Source: an uncultured Hungatella sp. | GTDB lineage: Bacteria; Bacillota; Clostridia; Lachnospirales; Lachnospiraceae | DNA length: 24,926 nucleotides | Assembly: GCA_910588505.1 (NCBI GenBank) | Contig: CAJUPQ010000052.1 | Span: 1-24,926, forward strand | Direction: 5' to 3' | Part shown: positions 8,644 to 16,454 of the stretch, one piece after another | Numbering within the stretch: the first letter of the stretch is position 1 | Layout: each line of letters begins with the position of its first letter | The notes under the pieces: generated by a model | What the model was told of the DNA's origin: nothing | The model's database searches: none | What the model saw: the letters and a program-made list of their open reading frames with translations, nothing else | Translations under genes and position numbers: made by a program

Positions 8644-8895
8644 GTGAAGGCACAGAATGTACCATTGGGCGAGAAAGAATACCTTAATCCCCAGGAAGCA
8701 ATAAAACATTGGAATTTAAGCAACCGCAAATTCTATGCTTTTCTAAAAGAAGGGCCTTATAGTTTTATCGCATATTATGGTCAAAGAAAGCTGATATTAA
8801 GAGCAGCTTTTGATAAGTACTTATTAGACAATCCAAGTGTAAAGGAGGAATTGGCAAATGGCAAAGGGCCAAATAAGAAGGGACTCGAAGCATAG
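8644..8895 (+). CDS. xis: Second Tn916-type excisionase, GTG start
   Basis: This 83-residue excisionase-like protein has the core YLNPQEAIKHWNLSNRKFYA followed by YGQRKLILRAAFDKYLLDNP, the same layout as the Tn916 Xis family (HTH, then an R/K-x-I-x-R...F..YL strand-helix). It begins with GTG at 8644 behind AAGGAGGTG (8629-8636), which is an excellent ribosome site. Its 3' end overlaps the integrase start by 38 bases in another frame, and the integrase ribosome site lies inside this gene, so the two are probably translationally coupled. It differs clearly from the first excisionase, so this is not a recent duplication. Confidence 0.82.
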   Translation: MKAQNVPLGEKEYLNPQEAIKHWNLSNRKFYAFLKEGPYSFIAYYGQRKLILRAAFDKYLLDNPSVKEELANGKGPNKKGLEA

Positions 8896-10132
8896 AGTTT
8901 TACGACGTGGAGAGTCACAAAGAAAAGATGGAAAATACATGTTCAAATATCATGTTAATGGAAAACCGCAATATGTTACAAGTTGGAGATTAGAACCGAC
9001 AGATAAGCAGCCGCAAGGGACGAAACCGACTCTTTCCCTTAGAGAAATGGAAAAGCAGATAGGTAGGGATTGGGACAGTTTGATGGATCCTTTAGGTAGA
9101 AACATGACGGTTAAGGAGTGTGTAGAACGTTATGTAGCTACAAAGACTGGTGTCAAGCCAAGTACGAAGGCCGGGTATAAAACAGTTATGAATAAAATGG
9201 AGACGCAGGCATTTTATCATAAAAAGGTGAGAGAGATTAAAACTTCGGATGCAAAGCTATTTCTCATCAAACTCCAACAAGAGGATGGGCTAAAATATAG
9301 CACTATTACAACGATTCGAGGTGTTCTGAGACCAGCATTCCAAATGGCTATGGACGATGACATAATAGTTAAAAATCCATTTCAATTTGAACTTATCGGA
9401 GTTTTATATAATGATAGTGTTACTAGGCAGGGGATTACAAAGGACCAGATGAGAAAATTCCTGAAATTTGTACATGACGATGTTGTATATTGTAAGTATT
9501 ATGAGGTTGTTTATATTCTTTTTCATACGGGCATGCGAATTTCTGAGTTCTGCGGGTTAACCATAAAGGACTTGGATATGGAAAAAAGAATAATAAACAT
9601 TGATCATCAGTTGGTACGAGTAGGTATGAAATTGTATGTTCAATCTACTAAAACAAATGCAGGAACAAGAAAACTGCCAATGACGCAAGAGGTGTTTGAA
9701 TGCTTTCAGGCAATATTGGAAGATAGGGGAACCCCGAAAAAAGAGAAGATGGTTGATGGTTATGCGGGATTTTTGTTTTTGGATAAAAACGGACTTCCGG
9801 AAGTAGCCATGCATTGGGAACATCGATTCAACCATATGGTCAATCGATATAATGAGATCTACAAAGTTCAAATGCCAAATATTACTCCTCACGTATGCAG
9901 GCATACATATTGCAGCAATATGGCAAGGGCAAGAATGAACCCTAAGACATTGCAATACTTGATGGGGCATTCTGATATCGGAGTAACAATGAATACCTAT
10001 ACGCATTTAGGATTTGATGATGCGAAAGACGAGATGATAAGATTAGAAGAACTTGAACAGGCCAAGAAGGAAGTTGAGCGAATGACAGAGAAGCCTAAGG
10101 AAGCCAACCAGAATATGTTCAGGGCAATATAA
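8858..10132 (+). CDS. int: Tyrosine recombinase/integrase (Tn916/phage type)
   Basis: This 424-residue site-specific recombinase integrates and excises the element. It has an N-terminal arm-binding domain (about 1-75, DSKHRVLRRGESQRKDGKYM), a SAM-like core-binding domain (about 80-185) and a catalytic domain (about 195-395). The catalytic residues are all visible: R227 (TGMRISE), K265 (STKTNAGTRKLPM), H345 and R348 (HVCRH), H371 (LMGHSDIGVT) and nucleophile Y381 (NTYTHLG). The ATG is preceded by AAAGGAGG with 9 bases spacing. It is the last gene of the HTH-xis-xis-int cassette and is followed by its own terminator, marking the right end of the prophage. Confidence 0.95.
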   Translation: MAKGQIRRDSKHRVLRRGESQRKDGKYMFKYHVNGKPQYVTSWRLEPTDKQPQGTKPTLSLREMEKQIGRDWDSLMDPLGRNMTVKECVERYVATKTGVKPSTKAGYKTVMNKMETQAFYHKKVREIKTSDAKLFLIKLQQEDGLKYSTITTIRGVLRPAFQMAMDDDIIVKNPFQFELIGVLYNDSVTRQGITKDQMRKFLKFVHDDVVYCKYYEVVYILFHTGMRISEFCGLTIKDLDMEKRIINIDHQLVRVGMKLYVQSTKTNAGTRKLPMTQEVFECFQAILEDRGTPKKEKMVDGYAGFLFLDKNGLPEVAMHWEHRFNHMVNRYNEIYKVQMPNITPHVCRHTYCSNMARARMNPKTLQYLMGHSDIGVTMNTYTHLGFDDAKDEMIRLEELEQAKKEVERMTEKPKEANQNMFRAI

Positions 10133-10158
10133 TTATATAGAAGAGACACAGAAAGAGA

Positions 10159-10190
10159 TCCGACACTTTTGGGAGTGCCGGATTTCTTTT
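10159..10190 (+). terminator. Rho-independent terminator after int
   Basis: TCCGACACT (10159-10167) pairs with AGTGCCGGA (10174-10182) with one internal mismatch. A T-rich tract (10183-10190) follows. It lies 26 bases after the integrase stop. Confidence 0.7.
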
Positions 10191-10192
10191 GT

Positions 10193-10236
10193 TATGGTAT
10201 TATCAGATGGATAAATTCAGAATTCTATGGTATTAT
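10193..10236. repeat. Direct repeat TATGGTATTAT x2, 33 bases apart
   Basis: TATGGTATTAT occurs at 10193-10203 and 10226-10236, in the AT-rich gap just downstream of int. Paired short direct repeats at this position fit integrase arm-type sites in an attachment region, but this is inference. Confidence 0.4.
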
Positions 10237-10275
10237 AACATTGGTGTATTTTAGGCTCTTGTTATTGGTTAAATG

Positions 10276-10316
10276 TGAACCCACCCCTGGGTTCATTTTA
10301 TATAAAGAGGGTTCAT
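10276..10316. repeat. GGGTTCAT motif cluster (inverted and direct copies)
   Basis: TGAACCC (10276-10282) and GGGTTCAT (10289-10296) form an inverted repeat around 6 bases, and a second GGGTTCAT lies at 10309-10316. The reverse-complement form ATGAACCC also occurs at 7874-7881, just upstream of the HTH-xis-xis-int cassette. A binding site for the module's regulator or for integrase is possible. Confidence 0.45.
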
Positions 10317-10440
10317 AATCAAACGATACTGTGTTTTATAGGTAATTTACTAGTATAAAATCGTATACGAATGCAGCGTATACGTCTACGATTTGACAAC
10401 GTTTGCAAGACACATCTTGCTATATTTTGCCTCATTTTGA

Positions 10441-10533
10441 AAAATCGGTAACGATAGTGGGGTAATTGAAAATAAAGACTATCGCGCAAAATGCGGCAAA
10501 ACAGGCCGTATCAGAGCGCTTCAGGAGGAATAG
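10441..10533 (+). pseudogene. Possible 3' remnant of a host gene interrupted at the prophage junction
   Basis: The frame starting after the stop at 10438-10440 stays open to TAG 10531-10533. It encodes 30 residues with a plausible protein-like end (YRAKCGKTGRIRALQEE). Its last codons contain the AGGAGG used by the phosphatase gene, whose ATG follows 4 bases after this stop, an arrangement typical of coupled genes in an operon. There is no start codon with a ribosome site, which suggests the 5' part was separated by prophage insertion. I do not recognise the family. The +1 frame is also open here, so the alternative is an N-terminal extension of the phosphatase from TTG 10466. Confidence 0.35.
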
Positions 10534-10537
10534 AAAA

Positions 10538-11023
10538 ATGATTAAGGTACTTTTTATTTGCCATGGAAATATCTGCCGCAGCCCCATGGCCGAGTTTGTC
10601 CTAAAAGATATTCTTGCCGCCCTCCGATTCCCCTATCCAGAGATTTCCGTCGCTTCAGCCGCCACCAGCACCGAAGAGATCGGCAATCCGGTTCACCATG
10701 GAACCAGGGCCATTTTAAGGCGTCATGGAATCGACACATCCGGCAAATACGCCAGACAGATGACGAAAAAAGACTATAAAGAATACGATCATCTCATCGG
10801 CATGGACCAATGGAATATCTGGAACATGCTGCGGATCACAGGGGGAGACCCGGAGAAGAAGATCTGCCGTTTATTAGATTTCACCGACGCCCCAGGAGAT
10901 ATTGCGGATCCATGGTATACAGGAGACTTTGAAACCACCTATAAAGATGTGGTAAAAGGATGCCAAGCACTGCTTGCCAAGCTTGTCCCCTCCGGTCCTG
11001 CCAGCCAAACGGAACGGCAGTGA
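10538..11023 (+). CDS. Low-molecular-weight protein tyrosine phosphatase
   Basis: This 161-residue cytosolic phosphatase removes phosphate from protein tyrosines (or possibly arginines). The P-loop CHGNICRS has the full CX5R signature with nucleophile C8, R14 and S15. The general acid D124 lies in the conserved DPWYTGDF loop, followed by FETTYKDVVKGC typical of the family. Length is normal for LMW-PTP. ATG 10538 was chosen because AGGAGG (10523-10528) is 9 bases upstream; an in-frame extension to TTG 10466 would add 24 residues without a ribosome site and place the P-loop too far from the N-terminus. The next gene, an ABC ATPase, is 84 bases away, and a functional link is not evident. Confidence 0.92.
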   Translation: MIKVLFICHGNICRSPMAEFVLKDILAALRFPYPEISVASAATSTEEIGNPVHHGTRAILRRHGIDTSGKYARQMTKKDYKEYDHLIGMDQWNIWNMLRITGGDPEKKICRLLDFTDAPGDIADPWYTGDFETTYKDVVKGCQALLAKLVPSGPASQTERQ

Positions 11024-11107
11024 CAGCCACAACAGGCATACCCCCCACATATACATGAACCCCTAAACAATAAACTATTTTTAAACCAATCAGTAAAGGG
11101 AGCCAAT

Positions 11108-11875
11108 ATGCCGCAGCCAATCTTAGAAACAAAAAACTTAACCAAAATCTACAATCTGGGCCAGGAAAATGAATTTGAGGCCCTGCACAGCATCAACTTT
11201 ACGGCCCAGGCCGGGGAATTTTTATGTGTCATGGGGCCAAGCGGGAGCGGGAAGACCACATTTATCAACAACATTTCCACCATTGATCTACCTACCAAAG
11301 GCCGGGTATGCATAGACGGGGCCGATATCCGCACCATGTCAGCCAATGAGATTGGCAGATTTCGCAGCAAAACTTTGGGATTTGTGTTTCAGGAGTTTAA
11401 TCTTCTGGACACCCACACCATATATGAGAATATTGCCATGCCTCTGGCTCTGGCAAAGACGAAGAAAAAGGAAGCCAGGGAGCGGGTGGAGACGGTAGCA
11501 GCACAGATGGGGATCCAGGAAATACTGCACAAATATCCCGGGGAGTGTTCTGGAGGACAGCGGCAGAGGGGAGCCATATGCAGAGCGCTGGTCATGGATC
11601 CCAAGATCATTATCGCCGACGAGCCTACGGGGAATCTGGACCGGCGCAGCGCCAATGAATTTCTGGAGCTGGTAGGCAGGCTTAACCGGGAGCAGGGGGT
11701 TACCATTATCATGGTGACCCATGACCCGCTGATCGCCTCCTATTCGTCGCGGCTGGTATACATAAAAGACGGGATTATAGAGCAGACCATAGAAAAGGAA
11801 CAGATGAGCCAGAAAGAGTATTTCTGGAGGATCACAGAGATAAATGCCAGCGAGTCAAAGGCTCTTTTCGTGTAG
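11108..11875 (+). CDS. ABC transporter ATP-binding protein (BceA/MacB-like)
   Basis: This 255-residue ATPase powers the adjacent FtsX-like permease. Motifs: Walker A GPSGSGKTT (43-51), Q-loop Q95 (FVFQEFNLLD), signature CSGGQRQR (147-154), Walker B KIIIADE (166-172), D-loop NLD (176-178) and H-loop H205 (MVTHD). The NLLDTHTIYENIAMPL region and the overall length match the antimicrobial-peptide exporter/sensor group (BceA, also LolD/MacB type). The signature begins with C instead of L and is followed by RQRGAICRAL where RAAICRAL is common; both are small changes unlikely to abolish function. AAAGGGAG precedes the ATG. The permease starts 54 bases downstream. Confidence 0.93.
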   Translation: MPQPILETKNLTKIYNLGQENEFEALHSINFTAQAGEFLCVMGPSGSGKTTFINNISTIDLPTKGRVCIDGADIRTMSANEIGRFRSKTLGFVFQEFNLLDTHTIYENIAMPLALAKTKKKEARERVETVAAQMGIQEILHKYPGECSGGQRQRGAICRALVMDPKIIIADEPTGNLDRRSANEFLELVGRLNREQGVTIIMVTHDPLIASYSSRLVYIKDGIIEQTIEKEQMSQKEYFWRITEINASESKALFV

Positions 11876-11929
11876 TTCTTTTCGTATTTATACAGAGTCC
11901 ATTATAAAAAAGCAGAGGAAGCGTATAAA

Positions 11930-13177
11930 ATGTTTAAAGAAGCCGTTAGATCTCTTAGAAAAGACCTGGACCGGGCAGTGTGTTATTGGATGGTGTTTAT
12001 GCTGTCCTCTATGTTTATGTATCTGTTTTTCCATGTATCCCTGTCCGAAGCCGTGGGGGTTTCTTATATTTACGGGAAAAATGACATGCCCACTCTTTTG
12101 ACTACCTTTGATGTGGGGGTATGTATCCTTGTGATCTTTATGGCCAATGATTTTTATGTAAAAAAGAAGTCCAATGAACTGGCAGTGATCCTTATGTGCG
12201 GGGGGACCTATCTGCAGCTGACGCAGTTTTTGATCTTTCAGACAGGGATCCTTATGGCCCTTTCCATCCCTGTGGGGGTCATTGCGGGGAAGCTGTGTTT
12301 TCCCTTGCTGAATGTGGCGTTTCGCTATATGACAGGCTATGAGATCTCCATGGCTTTGGGAGGGCAGCCGGTGATCTTGTCGTCCTGCATCATTGGTTTT
12401 GAGATTTTTTGGTGTACCTTTGTGAATCTGGGGTATTCCTACCGCAACAGCATCTACAGCCTTCTCCACGGAGAGAAGAAGATCAAGATGCAGTTTCCTG
12501 ATTTTTTTGCGGTGAAAGTATTAAAGTATGTATATCCGGCGCTCTATCTGGGGTGCGCAGTACTTTTCTATTTCTGCGGCAACGAGACGGGGCAGATGAC
12601 GGTGCTGGGCGTTCTGGGGCTTGTGGGACTTTGCGGGACCCTTGACAAGGTGGTGCTGCCATGGCTGGAAAAAGGCGGTGCGGACAAATGGGTGGATGAC
12701 GGGGAGAAACTGGTGTATATGGGCCTTTTCCGGGAAGACCTGAAAATGGCAAAGAGGTACATTATCCTGTTTATTGCCTCAGCATACATTCTCTGTTCCC
12801 TGACGGCGGGGATGATCCACAAGGGGACAGAGTTTGCGCTGTGCCTGCTGTCATTTTCCAGCATGATCCCTCTCCTGGGCATTTCCCTTATGTTCCGGTT
12901 TGCCTCGGAGGCGGCAGGCAGAAAGAGTCAGTTGGCCACATTGAGGAAGATAGGATACGCGAAAGAGCAGATAAAGACCATCGTGCGCAGGGAATTATTG
13001 TGGCTGTACGGAGTTATTATGGCGGCCTCGTTGATGTATATCTTCAATATCACCGCGGCGCTGTGCATTTACGGGCTTATTCCGGTGACGGCGGGAGTGG
13101 CGCTGGTGGTTATATTTGTGGTGTCCCTGACGATCTGCGGGTGTGTTAACTACAGATATAACAGATGGAGCATTTGA
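11930..13177 (+). CDS. FtsX-like ABC permease, short form lacking the large extracellular domain
   Basis: This 415-residue membrane protein is encoded directly after the ABC ATPase and should be its partner. It has about eight to ten hydrophobic segments: near residues 18-36, 60-75, 105-125, 150-170, 205-220, 225-242, 282-300, 307-325, 358-375 and 380-402. A cytoplasmic FtsX signature lies before the last pair (SQLATLRKIGYAKEQIKTIV). BceB-type permeases are usually about 620-670 residues because of a roughly 200-residue extracellular sensor domain; here the corresponding position (about 245-280) has only a short acidic linker. The reading frame is intact, so this looks like a naturally short form. 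No two-component system is present in the window. Confidence 0.82.
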   Translation: MFKEAVRSLRKDLDRAVCYWMVFMLSSMFMYLFFHVSLSEAVGVSYIYGKNDMPTLLTTFDVGVCILVIFMANDFYVKKKSNELAVILMCGGTYLQLTQFLIFQTGILMALSIPVGVIAGKLCFPLLNVAFRYMTGYEISMALGGQPVILSSCIIGFEIFWCTFVNLGYSYRNSIYSLLHGEKKIKMQFPDFFAVKVLKYVYPALYLGCAVLFYFCGNETGQMTVLGVLGLVGLCGTLDKVVLPWLEKGGADKWVDDGEKLVYMGLFREDLKMAKRYIILFIASAYILCSLTAGMIHKGTEFALCLLSFSSMIPLLGISLMFRFASEAAGRKSQLATLRKIGYAKEQIKTIVRRELLWLYGVIMAASLMYIFNITAALCIYGLIPVTAGVALVVIFVVSLTICGCVNYRYNRWSI

Positions 13178-13230
13178 TCGAAAGAGACTGTGAGCGGAAA
13201 ATTTGATGTACGGAAAGGAATCACACATAC

Positions 13231-14409
13231 ATGGGATTTTTTAATAGGATGAAGGAACCGGTGTTTTTGAAAAAGGGCAGCGGTCTGGAGGAACGGTTGG
13301 AGAAACTAAAAAGCTTGGAGCCGTTGTTAAATGAGGAGGGACGGGCAAAGCTTAAGCAGGAGATACGGAATCTGGAAGCGGGCATACTGGGAGAGCGGAA
13401 TATTGCGTTTGAGTTGGAGAACAGCCATATGCCCATGTATATCATCCATGATCTGTATTTGCGGGACGGAGATCTGACGTCGCAGATCGATTATCTGGTG
13501 GTGACACGGAAGATCTGTTTTATTATTGAGTGCAAGAATCTCTATGGGAATATTGAGATCGACAGCCAGGGGACGTTTGTGCGGACTATGGAATTTGGCT
13601 GGCAGAGGAGAAAAGAGGGCATTTATTCGCCCATCACCCAAAACCAGCGGCACATGGCGCTGCTGCGGAAGCTGCGGCTGGAACAGTCGAAAGGGTTTTT
13701 GAGCCGGTTTTTGCGGGACAGAAGCTTTGATGAGGACCACCGGGCCATTGTGGTGCTGGCCAATCCAAAGACGGTACTGGATGCCAAGTATGCCAAAAAA
13801 GAGGTGAAGAGCCAGGTAATCCGGGCAGATCATCTGGTGGATTTTATCCGGGAGGCGTGCGAGGAGTCCCGGGCGGCGGAACTGTCGGATAAGGAGATGC
13901 TTAACTGGGCGCAGTCCTACCTGGATATGGAACAGGAAAATGAAGCGGATTATCTGAGGAAGTATGAGAAGTATAAGGCTGCTGGGAACATAGACAGGAG
14001 AGAGAATGTAAGAGGAAGCCGGGATGGCACAGATTACGGCGGCAGAAATCTTTCAGGCGGGGATTGCGGCAGGGGAAATCCTTCAGGAGGGAACCGCGTC
14101 GGCAGAAATTACGGAGACAGGAAGCCAATGAGCAAAACGCAGGAAAGTAAAATCTATGATGGGGACGGCGGATTTGACCAGGGGGACAGGGAGCGTATCA
14201 TTAAGGACCTAAGGTCTTACCGGTGGAATACCAGCCAGGCGGAGGGGATCAAGCCCTATATGGTCTTCAATGATAAGCAGATGATGGATCTGCTGGAGAA
14301 GTTTCCGGCCAATGAGCAGGAACTAAAGAAGGTGCTTGGATTTGGGGACGTGAAAGTGGAAAAGTACGGGGCGGAGATTATTGGGATATTAGATCAGTAC
14401 AGAGGGTAA
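13231..14409 (+). CDS. NERD nuclease-related domain protein fused to HRDC domain
   Basis: This 392-residue protein has a short N-terminal coiled coil (about 17-50), then a NERD domain (about 50-165) with nuclease-like residues visible: G54-E55 (AGILGERN), D87 (SQIDYLVV), E100-x-K102 (FIIECKNLYG) and the SPITQNQRH motif at 133-141. A Gly/Asn/Asp/Arg-rich linker (about 258-300) contains short repeats. The C-terminus (about 316-391) is an HRDC nucleic-acid-binding domain like that of RecQ helicases (LRSYRWNTSQAEGIKPYMVF, then LGFGDVKVEKYG). NERD proteins are thought to act on DNA; the enzyme activity here is inferred. The gene ends 14 bases before jetA, so it is probably transcribed with the Wadjet operon. 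A GGAAAGGA site precedes ATG 13231. Confidence 0.88.
   Translation: MGFFNRMKEPVFLKKGSGLEERLEKLKSLEPLLNEEGRAKLKQEIRNLEAGILGERNIAFELENSHMPMYIIHDLYLRDGDLTSQIDYLVVTRKICFIIECKNLYGNIEIDSQGTFVRTMEFGWQRRKEGIYSPITQNQRHMALLRKLRLEQSKGFLSRFLRDRSFDEDHRAIVVLANPKTVLDAKYAKKEVKSQVIRADHLVDFIREACEESRAAELSDKEMLNWAQSYLDMEQENEADYLRKYEKYKAAGNIDRRENVRGSRDGTDYGGRNLSGGDCGRGNPSGGNRVGRNYGDRKPMSKTQESKIYDGDGGFDQGDRERIIKDLRSYRWNTSQAEGIKPYMVFNDKQMMDLLEKFPANEQELKKVLGFGDVKVEKYGAEIIGILDQYRG
14036..14127 (+). repeat. Degenerate tandem repeat encoding the Gly-rich linker of the NERD-HRDC protein
   Basis: Three roughly 27-30 base units encode GGRNLSGGD, CGRGNPSGGN and RVGRNYGDR (residues about 270-297). Nucleotide similarity such as GGCAGAAAT...TTCAGGCGG and GGGGAAAT...TTCAGGAGG suggests internal duplication. 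It likely makes a flexible spacer between the NERD and HRDC domains. Confidence 0.55.
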
Positions 14410-14423
14410 GAAAGGCATGATGT

Positions 14424-15824
14424 ATGGCAAATCAATTTTCGGAGATACCGGAGAGCTTTTGGGGGCTGTTTCGTTCCCGGAACCGGCAGATATATATTGA
14501 CGCGCTTTTGCAGGTAAATGATGAATATCAGTACAGCAATTATTTTCTCAGCAGGGAGATCTGCATCCAGACCTTAAGCGATCATTTTGCCAGACAGAAA
14601 GTGACGTTGGAACAGGAAGAAACGGAGGATGATTTTGACTTGCTGGAGCCTCTGTCCACACGGATCCTCAACTGGCTTTTGCGGACAGGATGGCTTCGGA
14701 AGGTGGAGGATTACGGGGCCATGACGGTAAATATCGTCATACCCGATTACGCGGCTGTGTTTGTGGACGCCTTTGCCCACTTGGCGGGGGAGGACGAGGA
14801 CGAGACCCAGGTATATATCCAGAATGTGTACGGGATTTTGTTCGCCTTTAAAAATGATCCCAGGTCCAACATCTCTCTTTTAAAGACGGCCCTTATTAAT
14901 ACCAGGCGGCTGAACAAGACGCTCCAGGATATGCTCCACAATATGGATAAATTTTTCTCAAACCTGTTGGAACAGCGGGGATATGGGGATTTGCTGAAGG
15001 AGCATCTGGACGGGTATGTGGAGGAGATCGTCAGGAAGAAGTACCATATTTTGAAGACATCCGACAATTTTTATCTGTATAAGACCGACATTAAGAAATG
15101 GCTGGGAGAGATGCGGCAGGATTACCCGTGGCTTCTGCAGGTATGTGAGCGGAACAAGCGGCTGCGGGGGCTGGACATCCGGGTGGAGGAACTGGAGGAG
15201 CAGCTGGATATGATCGAGCGGGGATTTGATGATATTGAACACCGGATCATCAATATGGACCGGGAACACACCAGGTATATCCGGGCAACCGTCACCAGGC
15301 TGAATTATCTGCTGAATCGGGAGGACAATATGAAAGGGCTGGTGATCCAGCTTTTGAACCATCTGTCGGAGGCAGAGGGAAAAGAGGCTCAGGACAGGGA
15401 AGCGGAGCGGATCGGCGCTCTTATAAATCTGTCCCAGATGACGGTGATCTCGGAGAAATCTCTCTATAAAAGGAGGCGGCTGAAACAGGACTTTGCGGAG
15501 GGGCTGGCCCCTGAGGAGGAGACGGAGGAGCTTTCCGGGGAGGAGATCTTAAAGCTTAACCGGATCCGAAACCGGTACAGCAGAAAGCAGATCGAGGAAT
15601 TTATTCTGGAGAAAATGGACAACGGGCGGCTTGCGGTCACGGAGGATACCGTTGCGTCGCCGGAGGATTTTGAGAAATTGGTGCTGGCGTATGACAGCTC
15701 TGTGCGGAAAGACAGCCCTTACCGGGTCAGGGAACAGGATGTGGAAGTGATCGATAACGGAAGATACCGGTATCCGGGGCTGGTATTTGAGAAAAAAGGG
15801 CTAAAAAGTGATATGGGACAATAA
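14424..15824 (+). CDS. jetA: Wadjet protein JetA (kleisin-like subunit), type II
   Basis: This 466-residue protein opens a four-gene jetABCD operon. JetA is the MukF/kleisin-like subunit that bridges the SMC heads in Wadjet, which recognises and linearises circular plasmid DNA. The start (FSEIPESFWGLFRSRNRQIYIDALL) and SRNISLLKTAL-type central region are like those of type II JetA proteins (DUF5716 group). Residues 1-130 look like winged-helix domains; residues about 235-300 (RVEELEEQLDMIERGFDDIE) and 360-405 are predicted coiled coil or helical; the C-terminus around 420-460 may contact JetC. ATG 14424 lies 8 bases after GAAAGG. The two nearby ATGs at 14417 and 14420 are out of frame. jetB follows after 12 bases. 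Confidence 0.9.
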   Translation: MANQFSEIPESFWGLFRSRNRQIYIDALLQVNDEYQYSNYFLSREICIQTLSDHFARQKVTLEQEETEDDFDLLEPLSTRILNWLLRTGWLRKVEDYGAMTVNIVIPDYAAVFVDAFAHLAGEDEDETQVYIQNVYGILFAFKNDPRSNISLLKTALINTRRLNKTLQDMLHNMDKFFSNLLEQRGYGDLLKEHLDGYVEEIVRKKYHILKTSDNFYLYKTDIKKWLGEMRQDYPWLLQVCERNKRLRGLDIRVEELEEQLDMIERGFDDIEHRIINMDREHTRYIRATVTRLNYLLNREDNMKGLVIQLLNHLSEAEGKEAQDREAERIGALINLSQMTVISEKSLYKRRRLKQDFAEGLAPEEETEELSGEEILKLNRIRNRYSRKQIEEFILEKMDNGRLAVTEDTVASPEDFEKLVLAYDSSVRKDSPYRVREQDVEVIDNGRYRYPGLVFEKKGLKSDMGQ

Positions 15825-15836
15825 AAGGAGCATCCA

Positions 15837-16454
15837 ATGATAAATTACTACGAGGAACTGCCGCCGGAAGAACAGCGCAGGGTGACCGAGTATATCGGTC
15901 AGCTTTACAGGCAGACATTTCTGTTGGAGCGGCGGTATGACAGAAAGACGAAACGGTATCAGATCAACAAGGATTACTACCAGTGCAGCAAGCATCTGGA
16001 ATTTATCAAGGCGTACTTTGCCATTATGGATATTGAGGTAATGGAAAACAGCCAGATCGGGGTCATTTATATCCGGGGAGAGCAGGTGGTGGGGGAGAAA
16101 CTGCCTAAGCTGGCTACCTTGTATATCCTGATCTTGAAGCTGATCTATGATGAGCAGATGTCAACGGTGTCCACGTCGGTCAATGCGGTGACTTCTCTGG
16201 GGGAGATCCATGAGAAACTGGGGACTTACCGGCTTTTGAAAAAACAGCCGTCGGTGACGGAGATCCGCCGGTGCCTTGCCCTGCTGAAACGATACCAGCT
16301 AATAGAGCCTCTGGATATTCTGGAGGAGATGGACGGGCAGAGCCGTCTTGTCATCTATCCTACGGTGAATGTGGTGCTGATGGGGGATGACGTGAGGGCG
16401 CTGATCGAGACTTATACGGAAGGGGATGAGGAAGATGACGAATCAGAGGTTTGA
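15837..16454 (+). CDS. jetB: Wadjet protein JetB (MukE-like subunit, DUF4194)
   Basis: This 205-residue protein is the MukE-like winged-helix partner that binds the JetA kleisin in the Wadjet complex. The patterns FLLERRYDRKTKRYQINKDY, LPKLATLYILILKLIYDEQM and EIRRCLALLKRYQLIEPLD are typical of DUF4194/JetB proteins, with two winged-helix units. Its C-terminus is strongly acidic (EGDEEDDESEV). AAAGGAGC precedes ATG 15837. The gene overlaps the jetC start by 20 bases, which implies coupled translation and balanced subunit amounts. Confidence 0.9.
   Translation: MINYYEELPPEEQRRVTEYIGQLYRQTFLLERRYDRKTKRYQINKDYYQCSKHLEFIKAYFAIMDIEVMENSQIGVIYIRGEQVVGEKLPKLATLYILILKLIYDEQMSTVSTSVNAVTSLGEIHEKLGTYRLLKKQPSVTEIRRCLALLKRYQLIEPLDILEEMDGQSRLVIYPTVNVVLMGDDVRALIETYTEGDEEDDESEV

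Larger units (their letters stand above)
10133..10440. other. AT-rich non-coding region at the prophage end, candidate attR region
   Basis: About 300 bases carry no convincing gene. The stretch holds the int terminator, two TATGGTATTAT repeats, the GGGTTCAT cluster and an imperfect palindrome at 10358-10394 (AAATCGTATACG ... TACGATTT). Base composition changes from AT-rich to clearly more GC-rich just after about 10,465, so the phage-host junction probably lies near 10,390-10,480. The core attachment sequence cannot be defined, because the other prophage end is outside the window. Confidence 0.5.

Noticed and set aside
10466..10537. N-terminal extension of the LMW phosphatase from TTG 10466
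   Set aside because: No ribosome site; the ATG at 10538 has AGGAGG and places the P-loop at the usual position near residue 8.
11888..12469. 193-codon minus-strand frame opposite the permease
   Set aside because: Antisense to the FtsX-like permease, rich in His/Gln as typical shadow translations, with no ribosome site.
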